Positions 1 to 9,604 are shown, numbered from the stretch's first letter. The stretch is DNA of 64,000 nt from Clostridiales bacterium (GCA_019424245.1 JAHYZV010000004.1:62001-126000), one strand, 5' to 3'. The notes: a model not told the origin generated them from the letters alone. Translations and numbers: made by a program.

Positions 1-1227
1 AACATTGCGAAGTCCAAAGCCATGTTCCTGCTTTTCTTCCTTTCTTGTTATCATATATCCATCATCTGTAATCTGTGGTTCATATTTATAAGTGTTTGAC
101 ACTGATAATATAGTATGTGCATCCTCGCATGTGAACTTAAGCTTTATCAGCCTGTGATTAATATCGCACTGCCTGGCTGCTTCTATTGCATTATCAAGAA
201 GATTAGATAACACCTGGACTATATCCTCATCTAATATATTTATTCCCGAAAGGTCGTTAATCTTGAATACCATAAGTATATTGTTATCAACAGCTTCATG
301 ATACTTTGCATTAAGTACTGCATTAACTATCTTGTTATTAGTATCTATCATATCAAGTTCCCTGTTAAGGTTTCCTGTTATGCTCTTAACATAGCTTTTT
401 AGCTTATCATACTCCCCATTTTCAGCAAGTGTCTCTATACACAGCATCTGATTCTTATACTCATGTGTTTTTCTTCTTTGCCTGTCGAAATTCTCTGATA
501 CAGTTCTGTATAACTCTATCTGTCCTGCTGCCTGTTGTTTTAACACCTCATTTTCACGAAGCTTATATGAATTCATTATTATATCCTTTACAAGATAAAA
601 CATAATGATATCCATAATAACAACGCCTACTGCTATTACATAATATATGACAGCAAGCTGTGTTGCATCCATCGTCATCATCGTTCCACTAAGTGCTATA
701 ACAATAAAAACTGTAAACACTGGGAAAAACAGAAGCTTTCTGCAATCGCTATTGCTTACATCTACTCTGTTAACATTCTTCCTAAGGCTATATTGCCTTA
801 AGAATATCGTTATTAATAAAAATACTGCCCTGCTCAGTATAATAAGTGAGTTACCAGCAGTTTCTGATATATTCCCGACATTTTCCAAGCTTCCAAATAT
901 GCTTATCATAATGAGCATAACAAGATAATCAAGCACAATTGCCACCGAATAATATATCAGGGCTATTGCTGCTGACTTGATGATACTTATCTGTTCCATA
1001 ATATACATATATATAACTATCGCTATCATCCCTGCCAACAGCTTTACTGGTATATATGTCTTAAGAATCCTGGAAATGATAAACATTACACCTATGAGAA
1101 TAACCATACTCATATTATATACTTTATCTGTTATATTTTTCTTACGGACAACAAAAGACTCATATAACATTCTGCAGGTTATCATTTCGATAGTTATTAT
1201 TATCACGCTGTTAATACTATTCCCCAT
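1..1227 (-). CDS. GHKL-type sensor histidine kinase, partial (3' end beyond window)
   Basis: The reading frame opens with ATG at 1227, overlapping the stop of the response regulator gene (TAATG), and stays open to base 1, about 409 codons. The first ~190 residues are strongly hydrophobic with several likely membrane helices. After a short helical linker come HEYKNQ (the H-box histidine), LSNLLDNAIEA (N box binding ATP) and HGFGLRNV (G box) just before the edge. This is the AgrC/LytS-like architecture of kinases that pair with LytTR regulators. The overlap implies translational coupling and one operon. The signal sensed cannot be told from the sequence; no peptide precursor gene is visible on this side. 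The last few C-terminal residues lie outside the window. Confidence 0.9.
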   Translation of the reverse strand, partial: MGNSINSVIIITIEMITCRMLYESFVVRKKNITDKVYNMSMVILIGVMFIISRILKTYIPVKLLAGMIAIVIYMYIMEQISIIKSAAIALIYYSVAIVLDYLVMLIMISIFGSLENVGNISETAGNSLIILSRAVFLLITIFLRQYSLRKNVNRVDVSNSDCRKLLFFPVFTVFIVIALSGTMMTMDATQLAVIYYVIAVGVVIMDIIMFYLVKDIIMNSYKLRENEVLKQQAAGQIELYRTVSENFDRQRRKTHEYKNQMLCIETLAENGEYDKLKSYVKSITGNLNRELDMIDTNNKIVNAVLNAKYHEAVDNNILMVFKINDLSGINILDEDIVQVLSNLLDNAIEAARQCDINHRLIKLKFTCEDAHTILSVSNTYKYEPQITDDGYMITRKEEKQEHGFGLRNV

Positions 1228-1952
1228 TATAATCTTCCCCTGTATGCTATATAGCTGTCAGCAACCTCTCTATACCTCACCTTTGGTATACTTATACGTT
1301 CACCATTCTCTAATATAACATAATATCTTACGAGCTTACTAATATACTTCATATTAACCATATAGCTCTGATGCACACGCAAAAAATCTGCTTCTATGTA
1401 TTCTTTTTCAACATCGTTTAATGTACTATATATACTGTAATCCTCAGGATCTTTTCCAATTATATGAAACAGAAGCTTATGCTTATTACTTTCAATATAC
1501 ATTATCTGGTTTACCAATACCTCACAGCTTCCGCCACAGAAATCTATAGTCTTCGTTTTGTGGCTGCTGCTTATCTTATCAAGTATTGCATCCATACATT
1601 CATATATAGATGCAGCCAGCTGATTGCTATTTTTAAGGATATATCTTATTGCATTGCAGCGATATCCCTCTGGTGCATAATTAATATATGCTGTCACAAA
1701 TGCTATATATATATCCTGTGAGTATACTCTTATTTTATCAGCTGTCTGTATTCCGTTCATATCTTTCATATCTATATCCAGAAATGCAATATCATATTCC
1801 ATCACATTCTCACCCAATGCAACAAAATCAATCCCGGATGTATATATATTTATTTCACGAGCAATGTGTTTACTATCAAGATATACTTCAAGCAATTCTT
1901 TGATTTTCTCTGCAAAAATCTTTTCATCATCACATATGGCAATCTTTAACAT
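1227..1952 (-). CDS. LytTR-family response regulator
   Basis: This 241-residue cytoplasmic transcription factor has an N-terminal receiver domain (MLKIAICDDEK with the acidic pair, phospho-acceptor Asp in IAFLDIDMKDMNG, about residue 59, and the later TAY/K switch region). The C-terminal LytTR DNA-binding domain spans about 135-235 (IMYIESNKHKLLFH, FLRVHQSYMVNMKYIS). It is the AgrA/VirR type and would be phosphorylated by the kinase encoded immediately downstream. The upstream gap of 289 bases carries two direct repeats that could be its operator. Which genes it controls is unknown. Confidence 0.95.
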   Translation of the reverse strand: MLKIAICDDEKIFAEKIKELLEVYLDSKHIAREINIYTSGIDFVALGENVMEYDIAFLDIDMKDMNGIQTADKIRVYSQDIYIAFVTAYINYAPEGYRCNAIRYILKNSNQLAASIYECMDAILDKISSSHKTKTIDFCGGSCEVLVNQIMYIESNKHKLLFHIIGKDPEDYSIYSTLNDVEKEYIEADFLRVHQSYMVNMKYISKLVRYYVILENGERISIPKVRYREVADSYIAYRGRL

Positions 1953-2177
1953 CTGTCCGACCTCAGTTTCTTTGTATAATTATACACTTATAATACCATG
2001 ATATAAGTGTCAAACGCAAATTCAACACTAATATCATACTATATATGCAAAGAAACTATATGCTCAGCATGCATATGTTTTGAGTGTTTTATAGTCGTTT
2101 ATGACTATATTTCTATTCCATCCACATCTGTGAATCTATCACTTTATTAATATTTATGCAATATCACTTACAAAAAC

Positions 2178-2207
2178 AGGACATTTTATGCAAAAAAAGG
2201 ACATTTT
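2178..2207. repeat. Pair of direct repeats, candidate operator
   Basis: Two perfect copies of AGGACATTTT (2178-2187 and 2198-2207) lie on the same DNA face, 20 bp apart. They sit in the 289-base gap between the HTH gene and the response regulator gene. LytTR regulators usually bind paired direct repeats about two helical turns apart, so this could be an autoregulatory site. The rest of the gap (1953-2241) is AT-rich and shows no gene. Confidence 0.4.
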
Positions 2208-2241
2208 TTCTTATTTAACTATGTTCTTTAATAAACCACCA

Positions 2242-2883
2242 TTATATTTCAATTAAATCCTCGCATTTACAGTTTAATATTTTTGCAAGTCTGAATACAT
2301 TTTCAGCTTTGGTATGATTAATATTTCTCTGTCTTTGTTCAAACAACTGTATCTGTCTTAACGACACACCTGATAACTCTGACAATTCTCTCTGTGAATA
2401 ACCTGAAAGCATACGGATCCTCTTTAGATTAGTATCTATATAATAGCTTTCCCACAGTTCGTTCATTCTATCAACAAACTGTTGTATATCCATCTCGTGA
2501 TACACAGGATACATATCTACTATATCTTTAAGCTTTACAGCATTCCATATCTTTGCAAATGTTCTGCCTGTGTACCATTGATAATATGCAAGTGCCCAGC
2601 CTGTCCAGTATTCTGCTGTTTTATCAATGTACATTACATCTTCTTTATCGTCCAGTTTAAGACCTGATTCCGCTATAACCTCTTTGAACAATTCACATCC
2701 AGTTTTACCCGCTACATATGTAGGATTACCTGACTGAAACTGTTTAGATATATCTGATACTATAAACATGCCAAAAAACTCATCAATCTCCACATCATAT
2801 GTATTAACAGCATAATCAAGCATATCACCCATTATTCTCTGTGCCATATTTACATAATCACACGGATAAGCGTGCATCACCAT
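2242..2883 (-). CDS. HTH (XRE-type) protein, probable antitoxin partner of the DUF3990 gene
   Basis: This 213-residue protein has a C-terminal helix-turn-helix of the XRE/Cro type at about residues 150-213 (NLKRIRMLSGYSQRELSELSG, then LRQIQLFEQ). The N-terminal ~145 residues match no fold I can name, though they are conserved-looking with aromatic WTGWALAYYQWYTGRTF. The ATG at 2883 is preferred over the in-frame TTG at 2887-2889, because GGGAGGG sits 8 bases before the ATG but only two before the TTG. The gene overlaps the end of the DUF3990-like gene by 26 bases, so the two are co-translated. In such pairs the DNA-binding protein usually neutralises the toxin and represses the operon; that role is inferred here. 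Confidence 0.75.
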   Translation of the reverse strand: MVMHAYPCDYVNMAQRIMGDMLDYAVNTYDVEIDEFFGMFIVSDISKQFQSGNPTYVAGKTGCELFKEVIAESGLKLDDKEDVMYIDKTAEYWTGWALAYYQWYTGRTFAKIWNAVKLKDIVDMYPVYHEMDIQQFVDRMNELWESYYIDTNLKRIRMLSGYSQRELSELSGVSLRQIQLFEQRQRNINHTKAENVFRLAKILNCKCEDLIEI

Positions 2884-3559
2884 TTTCAATACCCTCCCTC
2901 ATAATATCAAGCATATACAGGTCATTAATATCTGCTTTTTCTTTTTTATTCATTCTGTATTCTTTTCTTGCTTGTTTTTCACGTTTCACTTTCTTAACAT
3001 AATATATATCGTGACTCGCATTTTCATTTCCTGTATATTTTATCGTCTGAAATGCTTTCTGACTTTTTAATACAATCTGCTCCCCAAGCTTTCCATACCT
3101 CATAGCTGCCGATAATTTCTGAAGCGATATAACACCTGCCACAAAATCCTGTGCAAACGAAAAATACGAATCATCTGCACGATAACCTATTATCACATCA
3201 TAATCAGATATATCAATCAAAAAATGTTCTCTAAGATACCTTTTAGCTTCTTCTGCGACACTTCCGTTCTGCCAGTACGTCCTGTTATCAGTTAATACAG
3301 CAAGCCAGTTAAGTATATTATACTTTGATGAATTGAGATTAAGTATATTCATTTCTGACATATCTAATTCATACATATTGACATAACCATCGTTATTCTT
3401 TGCACATGCCCATTCTCTAGCAAGATTAATATCTTCTGTACAATAAAATCCTCTCCCATAATCATTATTTAATTTTCCTTTTCCATATTCAGGCTGACCA
3501 ACTATAACATCTGAGCCGTGATATAATTTTATGTTTTTTTTACCCTTCAAATTTTCCAT
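2858..3559 (-). CDS. DUF3990-like protein with ADP-ribosyltransferase-type motifs, probable toxin
   Basis: This 233-residue cytoplasmic protein begins KLYHGSDVIVGQPEYGKG and continues NDYGRGFYCTEDINLAREWA, the signature of DUF3990. It carries a candidate His-Tyr-Glu layout of ADP-ribosyltransferase folds: His14 in YHGS, Tyr39 in GFYCTE and Glu160 in GEQIVLK. DUF3990 genes are commonly found in two-gene modules with small or HTH partners. The C-terminal ~45 residues are very basic (KKVKREKQARKEYRMNKKEK). It overlaps the downstream HTH gene. Toxicity and ADP-ribosylation are inferred from the family and arrangement, not shown. Confidence 0.75.
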   Translation of the reverse strand: MENLKGKKNIKLYHGSDVIVGQPEYGKGKLNNDYGRGFYCTEDINLAREWACAKNNDGYVNMYELDMSEMNILNLNSSKYNILNWLAVLTDNRTYWQNGSVAEEAKRYLREHFLIDISDYDVIIGYRADDSYFSFAQDFVAGVISLQKLSAAMRYGKLGEQIVLKSQKAFQTIKYTGNENASHDIYYVKKVKREKQARKEYRMNKKEKADINDLYMLDIMREGIENGDARLSV

Positions 3560-3641
3560 CTCCTACCTGATTATTTTTTTATTATAATATAGCTTTTTTA
3601 TTATATCGCTACTGCGATATATTTTCAATCAGCTGCATAAA

Positions 3642-3688
3642 AAACTCCCCATTATCCAGCAGCCATACCACCGGATAATGGGGAGTTT
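3642..3688 (-). terminator. Terminator of the ATP synthase operon
   Basis: A perfect 16-bp inverted repeat (AAACTCCCCATTATCC and its complement) with a 15-base loop is followed on the minus strand by a T run. It lies 74 bases after the atpC stop and ends the atp operon before the DUF3990-like gene. Confidence 0.9.
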
Positions 3689-3698
3689 AAGGTGTTTA

Positions 3699-3734
3699 AG
3701 GATTGCGTGAATTGCATAGCAATGTAGCAATCCT
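3699..3734. repeat. Dispersed hairpin repeat, family B copy 1
   Basis: AGGATTGC and GCAATCCT form the outer stem, and ATTGC-ATA-GCAAT nests inside. The hairpin sits between atpC and its terminator. A close relative in inverse orientation lies at 30066-30099, and a shorter one at 63686-63710. Confidence 0.6.
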
Positions 3735-3761
3735 GATACATCAGTAAGTGTCAAAAGTCAT

Positions 3762-4175
3762 TTACACATCATGATTCTTTACACCACGAAGTCTGGCCAT
3801 AGCTCTTGCCAGTGATGCCGTTGATACGTGGTATTCCATAATACTCTGTTTCTGTGCAAGCTGTTCCTTCGCTCTTTCAAGCGCTGCCTCAGCTCTGAAC
3901 TTATCTATTTCTTCAGGTCTTTCAGCTGAATACACTATTATGTCAACTTTATTGTGTTCAACTTTAAGAAGTCCTGTCGAAACTATAGCTTCCTGCCATG
4001 TTGTTTCTCCTGGAACCCTGAATCTTAATTCTCCAGTCTCAACACTACATGTCATAGGCTCATGGTTAGCCATAATAGCCATCTCACCATCAAAACCATC
4101 AAATATAAGAATCTCACATGGTCCATCATAGAATACCTTATCACAGGCTATTAATTTCAATGAAAATGTATTCAA
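3762..4175 (-). CDS. atpC: F1Fo ATP synthase epsilon subunit
   Basis: This 137-residue F1 central-stalk subunit couples rotation to the catalytic head and can inhibit hydrolysis. The beta-sandwich domain is residues 1-85 (MNTFSLKLIACDKVFYDGPCE, GFDGEMAIMANHEPM) and the C-terminal helical hairpin is about 88-135. The start is a TTG at 4175 placed 6 bases after AAGGAGG. An ATG three bases nearer the Shine-Dalgarno opens only a two-codon frame (ATG GGT TGA) that overlaps this TTG. It is the last gene of the atp operon, 100 bases after atpD, and that gap holds a duplicated hairpin-Shine-Dalgarno element. Confidence 0.97.
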   Translation of the reverse strand: MNTFSLKLIACDKVFYDGPCEILIFDGFDGEMAIMANHEPMTCSVETGELRFRVPGETTWQEAIVSTGLLKVEHNKVDIIVYSAERPEEIDKFRAEAALERAKEQLAQKQSIMEYHVSTASLARAMARLRGVKNHDV

Positions 4176-4180
4176 CCCAT

Positions 4181-4270
4181 ACCTCCTTGTTTTTTACGAA
4201 GTAAAAAATGCGACTGCCCTTGCAGGAGCAGAGGTATTTACCTCCTTGTTTTTTACGAAGTAAAAAATGC
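4181..4270 (-). repeat. Duplicated hairpin plus Shine-Dalgarno element between atpD and atpC
   Basis: Two identical 31-base units (4181-4211 and 4240-4270) lie 59 bases apart. Read on the minus strand, each is TTTTTTAC-TTC-GTAAAAAA (8-bp stem, 3-base loop), one base, then AAGGAGGT. Only the atpC-proximal copy serves a gene start; the other has no start codon suitably spaced. A third copy precedes the SMC-like gene at 61183-61212. It may act as a processing or translation-tuning site for epsilon synthesis (inference). Confidence 0.8.
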
Positions 4271-4275
4271 GGGAT

Positions 4276-5691
<1,416 letters not shown>

Positions 5692-5709
5692 CTAGTCTGA
5701 AGCCCTTTT

Positions 5710-6669
5710 TTATCCTGCCTGGGCTTTTTTCTTCATCTTTTTCTTCTTAAGAGCCTTTGCACCACCAATAACCTCAGTTATCTCCTGTGTTATGGCTGCC
5801 TGTCTTACACGGTTATACTCTATAGACAGCTCTTTAAGCATAGCTTCTGCATTATCTGTAGCTGCCTGCATGGCAACCATACGGGCATTCTCCTCTGTTG
5901 CAAAGCCTTCAACAAGAGCTCCATACACGAAACCTGTAACATAATTATATGCAAGATCATTAAGAACAACCTTTGGAGATGGATAGATAACGAAATAATC
6001 ATCATTACCTTCAAAATCCTCAAGTGTACCGTTACTCTTTCCCTGTCTGGCATTAGCTGCTAACTCTTCCTTGATGAATTCGTTAGTCTTAAGAGGAAGA
6101 AGCTGCTCAACCTGAACCTCTTCCTTCATGCCATGCTCCATCTTGGTATACACGATATACACCTCATCCATCTCTTCCTTCTTATAACGTTCTACTATAT
6201 CCTCCGTTATAACTCTGGCTCTATGGACTGATGGGTTATTTGCAGAGAATCTGAAAGAATTCTCCACATTATAACCAAGTGAGCTAAAGTAAGCTCTGCC
6301 TGTTTCTCCGATGGCAAATATCTTATACTGTTTTGCATCGTCACACAATCTCTTTGCTTCCTTTAAAACATTATGGTTATAAGCTCCTGCCATACCCTTA
6401 TCACCACTTATGACAATAAATGCTTTTTTCTTGACACTCTCATGCTTATCTACATTTCTGTTATCAAAGAAAAGATGCTGCATAGTAGGAAAATGAAATA
6501 ATATACTTCTTATCTGATCCTGTAATCCATAAAAATAAGGTTCGGTATTCTCAAGCTTCTGCCTAGCCTTTCTAAGCTTAACTGAGGACATCATATACAT
6601 GGCTTTGGTGATCTTCATCGTATCATGAATACTACTTATTCTGGCCTGAATTTCTTTAGTATTCGCCAT
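5710..6669 (-). CDS. atpG: F1Fo ATP synthase gamma subunit
   Basis: This 319-residue rotor shaft subunit has the N-terminal helix MANTKEIQARISSIHDTMKI and the conserved SVKLRKARQ. A Rossmann-like middle portion contains VISGDKGMAGAYN. The C-terminal helix is AAITQEITEVIGGAKALKKK, ending in a lysine-rich tail. It is some 25-30 residues longer than typical gamma subunits, mainly in the middle (about residues 205-225, a Gly/Asn/Asp-rich stretch) and at the basic tail. It lies 11 bases after the atpHA stop, within the atp operon. Confidence 0.98.
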   Translation of the reverse strand: MANTKEIQARISSIHDTMKITKAMYMMSSVKLRKARQKLENTEPYFYGLQDQIRSILFHFPTMQHLFFDNRNVDKHESVKKKAFIVISGDKGMAGAYNHNVLKEAKRLCDDAKQYKIFAIGETGRAYFSSLGYNVENSFRFSANNPSVHRARVITEDIVERYKKEEMDEVYIVYTKMEHGMKEEVQVEQLLPLKTNEFIKEELAANARQGKSNGTLEDFEGNDDYFVIYPSPKVVLNDLAYNYVTGFVYGALVEGFATEENARMVAMQAATDNAEAMLKELSIEYNRVRQAAITQEITEVIGGAKALKKKKMKKKAQAG

Positions 6670-6680
6670 AGCAATCCCCC

Positions 6681-8702
6681 TTATCTTTCACTCTTGAACT
6701 CATTAGCTGCTGCTATAATAGCTTCCTTCGTCTCATCTGTAAGATCCTTAGTTGATTCAATAGTATTAACTATCTCTGAATGCTGGCTATGGAAGAACTC
6801 AAGCATATCTGCCCTGAAGCCCTTGATCTTAGAAAGCTCAATATCACTGAATACATGTGCATTAGCTGATACAAGTATAATAACCTGCTCTGCCATACTA
6901 AATGGATGACTCATAGGCTGTTTAAGAAGCTCCATAAGTGCACGTCCATGCTGTAACTGCTTCATAGTACCCTCATCAAGATCTGATGAGAACTGTGTAA
7001 ACACTTCCATCTCACGATACTGCGCAAGATCGATACGGATACTTCCTGCTGCCTTCTTCATAGCCTTAGTCTGTGCTGCACCACCAACACGGGATACAGA
7101 AAGACCTACGTTAACGGCTGGTCTCTGACCAGAGAAAAACAGCTCACTTTCAAGGAATATCTGACCATCTGTAATAGATATTACATTGGTTGGAATATAT
7201 GCTGAAAGGTCACCTGCCTGTGTTTCAATAATAGGAAGTGCTGTTATAGAACCTCCACCTGCTTCTGGTGAAAGACGGCTTGATCTTTCAAGAAGTCTTG
7301 AATGCAGATAGAATACATCACCTGGATAAGCCTCACGTCCTGGTGAACGCTCAAGCAGAAGTGATATAGCTCTGTAAGCAACCGCATGCTTAGAAAGGTC
7401 ATCATATATAATAAGAACATCCTTTCCGTTATGCATGAAATACTCTGCCATGGCTGTACCTGCATAAGGTGCTATATACTGAAGTGGTGCTGGATCTGCT
7501 GCTGTTGCTGATACAATAGTTGTATAATCCATGGCACCTGCTGTTTTTAATGTATTAACAAGCTTAGCAATAGTAGATGCTTTCTGTCCTATAGCTACAT
7601 ATATACAGATAACATCCTTACCCTTCTGGTTTATGATAGTATCTGTTGCGATAGCTGTCTTACCAGTCTGCCTGTCACCTATGATAAGCTCTCTTTGTCC
7701 ACGTCCTATAGGGAACATGGAATCTATAGAAAGAAGACCTGTTTCCATAGGAACGGATACTGACTTACGTTCAGTTATGCCAGGAGCCTCGCACTCTACT
7801 GGTCTGTAACCATCTGCCTGGATATCACCCTTATCATCTATAGGTGATCCAAGTGCATCAACTATTCTTCCAAGGAAGCCCTCACCAACTGGAACACCAG
7901 CCATCTTGCCTGTACGTGCAACCTTGCTGCCTTCCTTAACTGTCACATCACTACCAAAAAGGATAACTCCGACCTCATCACGTCTTACATCCTGAACCAT
8001 ACCTTTTACACCGCTGTCGAATACAACGATTTCACCGTAAAATGCGTGGTCAATGCCGTCAACATTGGCGATACCATCACCAACCCAGTTAACAACACCT
8101 ATTTCCTTATCCTTAACTGCAAGCTCGAAATCCTTGATATTAGCCTCAAGTATTGAAAGTATACCTTCCTCACTTGCTGTAGTCTTACCAGCACTTACAG
8201 CCTTTGCTATGCTGCTCTTTAACTGGTCAATACGTGCTTTTTCACTCCAGTCATACTCCTTAGAGCCGACCTTTAACACGAAACCACTCTTTATAGATGA
8301 ATCCTGTACCATCTCTAACTTAATATCAGGATTGTGGAATTCTTTTGCTATAAAGCTTTTGATTCCTGCAAGCTGTTCATCAGATGGTGCCTCAACATAA
8401 GTAAGTACTGCTGTACTTTCTTTCTGTTCAGGAGTCATCTCAAGCTCCTTTAAAGCCTTACATACTTCATCAAATAAATTTATATCATCGTTATCACATA
8501 AAAGCTGTAAGAAATTTCTCACATTCTTAGAGAATACCTTCTGAATCACAAGATGTTTTTTCTCAAGTGATACTGTTGGGTCACTAAGTTCTTCCTTAAC
8601 CTGTGGTACAACATCGAATATATCCTTAATAGTGGATAACTCTTCGTGCGACATACCTGTTTTATGTAATTCTGATGCATAATCAATCGCTGTCTGTATC
8701 AC
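6681..8702 (-). CDS. atpHA: Fused F1Fo ATP synthase delta-alpha subunit
   Basis: One 673-codon frame covers what are normally two genes. Residues 1 to about 165 are the delta (OSCP) subunit: the helical N-domain around YASELHKTGMSHEELSTI and NFLQLLCDNDDINLFDEV, then the C-domain ending SGFVLKVGSKEYDWSEKA. From about 178 the alpha subunit begins (EEGILSILEANIKDFE), with its beta barrel, Walker A GDRQTGKT near residue 339, SVSRVGGAAQTKAMKK and a complete C-terminus. The linker IAKAVSAGKTTASEEG is short. The start is GTG at 8702, whose first base is the last of the atpF TAG stop; AGGTG lies eight bases before it. No stop or frameshift interrupts the junction, so delta sits covalently on one or all three alphas. 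Confidence 0.95.
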   Translation of the reverse strand: MIQTAIDYASELHKTGMSHEELSTIKDIFDVVPQVKEELSDPTVSLEKKHLVIQKVFSKNVRNFLQLLCDNDDINLFDEVCKALKELEMTPEQKESTAVLTYVEAPSDEQLAGIKSFIAKEFHNPDIKLEMVQDSSIKSGFVLKVGSKEYDWSEKARIDQLKSSIAKAVSAGKTTASEEGILSILEANIKDFELAVKDKEIGVVNWVGDGIANVDGIDHAFYGEIVVFDSGVKGMVQDVRRDEVGVILFGSDVTVKEGSKVARTGKMAGVPVGEGFLGRIVDALGSPIDDKGDIQADGYRPVECEAPGITERKSVSVPMETGLLSIDSMFPIGRGQRELIIGDRQTGKTAIATDTIINQKGKDVICIYVAIGQKASTIAKLVNTLKTAGAMDYTTIVSATAADPAPLQYIAPYAGTAMAEYFMHNGKDVLIIYDDLSKHAVAYRAISLLLERSPGREAYPGDVFYLHSRLLERSSRLSPEAGGGSITALPIIETQAGDLSAYIPTNVISITDGQIFLESELFFSGQRPAVNVGLSVSRVGGAAQTKAMKKAAGSIRIDLAQYREMEVFTQFSSDLDEGTMKQLQHGRALMELLKQPMSHPFSMAEQVIILVSANAHVFSDIELSKIKGFRADMLEFFHSQHSEIVNTIESTKDLTDETKEAIIAAANEFKSER

Positions 8703-9184
8703 TATTTATCACCTGCTTTATTCAAAAATGTGTCATAAAGTGCAGCATTTGTATCTTTACTGTTGCTTGCTACAACCTTAGCAGCAGCATCAACAACCAT
8801 ATCTGCAATTTCTTTTTCTGCCTTCTTTAATATCTGTTCCTTCTGGCTTATAGCTTCTGCCTCAGCATCATCCTTAATCTGTGATGCTGTCTTGTGGGCA
8901 TCTGCAACTATACGCTGATATTCTTCATCAGCAGTCTTTCTTGCTTCAGAAACAACCTTTTTCTTCTCATTCTCTGCATCGCTTAACACAGCCTGATACT
9001 TTGTCTTAAGCTCCTCAGCCTCACTCTGCTTAGCAGCAGCCTCACCAAACTGTCTGTCAGCTTCCTCCTGCCTTTTAGCAATAATCTTCTGAACTGGCTT
9101 GTATAAGAATATTCTCATAAGCACGAAGAGAATTAAAAGGTTAATAATTGTAAATAAAACATTCCAAACATCTAACTGGAGCAT
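8702..9184 (-). CDS. atpF: F1Fo ATP synthase b subunit
   Basis: This 160-residue peripheral stalk subunit has a single N-terminal membrane helix (NVLFTIINLLILFVLMRIFL, about 8-27), followed by a long charged helix (KPVQKIIAKRQEEADRQFGEA onwards) rich in Ala, Lys and Glu. It docks onto delta, here the N-terminal part of the fusion protein encoded next. The stop codon overlaps the GTG start of that gene, implying tight translational coupling between stalk and fused delta-alpha. Confidence 0.97.
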   Translation of the reverse strand: MLQLDVWNVLFTIINLLILFVLMRIFLYKPVQKIIAKRQEEADRQFGEAAAKQSEAEELKTKYQAVLSDAENEKKKVVSEARKTADEEYQRIVADAHKTASQIKDDAEAEAISQKEQILKKAEKEIADMVVDAAAKVVASNSKDTNAALYDTFLNKAGDK

Positions 9185-9376
9185 CTTATTTTCCTGCCTT
9201 TCTTCGTAGTCTATTCTTTGTTATCTGTATGCTTATATTCTACCTGATATACTTTATGTACAATTATTTTATGTATATTCATACATCAAAATGTAGATAC
9301 ATTTTTATTATGTACCCGGATAATACCGGATATAAACACACGATACCATCATGCCTTTATGCTTAATCCCTGCGGA

Positions 9377-9604
9377 TTAGCCAAGCATAACGATAATCAT
9401 AAGGGCGATAACGAAACCATAAATAGCAGTAGCCTCTGCCAACGCACTACCAAGAATAAGTGTCTTTGTAATCTTGCCTTCTGCCTCTGGCTGTCTTGCA
9501 ACAGCTTCTGAAGCCCTGCCAGTTGCTATACCAATACCAATACCTGCACCAAATGAACCTAATACGGCGATACCTGCGCCAATAGCTATGATTGTTCCAC
9601 TCAT
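9377..9604 (-). CDS. atpE: F1Fo ATP synthase c subunit (rotor ring)
   Basis: This 75-residue hairpin of two membrane helices has the polar loop RQPEAEGK (37-44) and the ion-carrying carboxylate Glu57 in [10 protein letters not shown]. Aligned to Na+-translocating c subunits, the helix-1 glutamine is Ile24 and the Ser after the Glu is Ala58, although Thr59 and Tyr62 are kept. That pattern favours protons over sodium, without excluding Na+. The 192-base gap to atpF contains a short hairpin (AAAATGTA-GA-TACATTTT, about 9289-9306), the sort of place where the extra copies of c needed for the ring could be set by mRNA processing (inference). Confidence 0.97.
   Translation of the reverse strand: MSGTIIAIGAGIAVLGSFGAGIGIGIATGRASEAVARQPEAEGKITKTLILGSALAEATAIYGFVIALMIIVMLG

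Noticed and set aside
2097..2241. Small peptide gene (autoinducer precursor) near the LytTR system
   Set aside because: No open frame with a ribosome site and a precursor-like sequence could be found in the gap.
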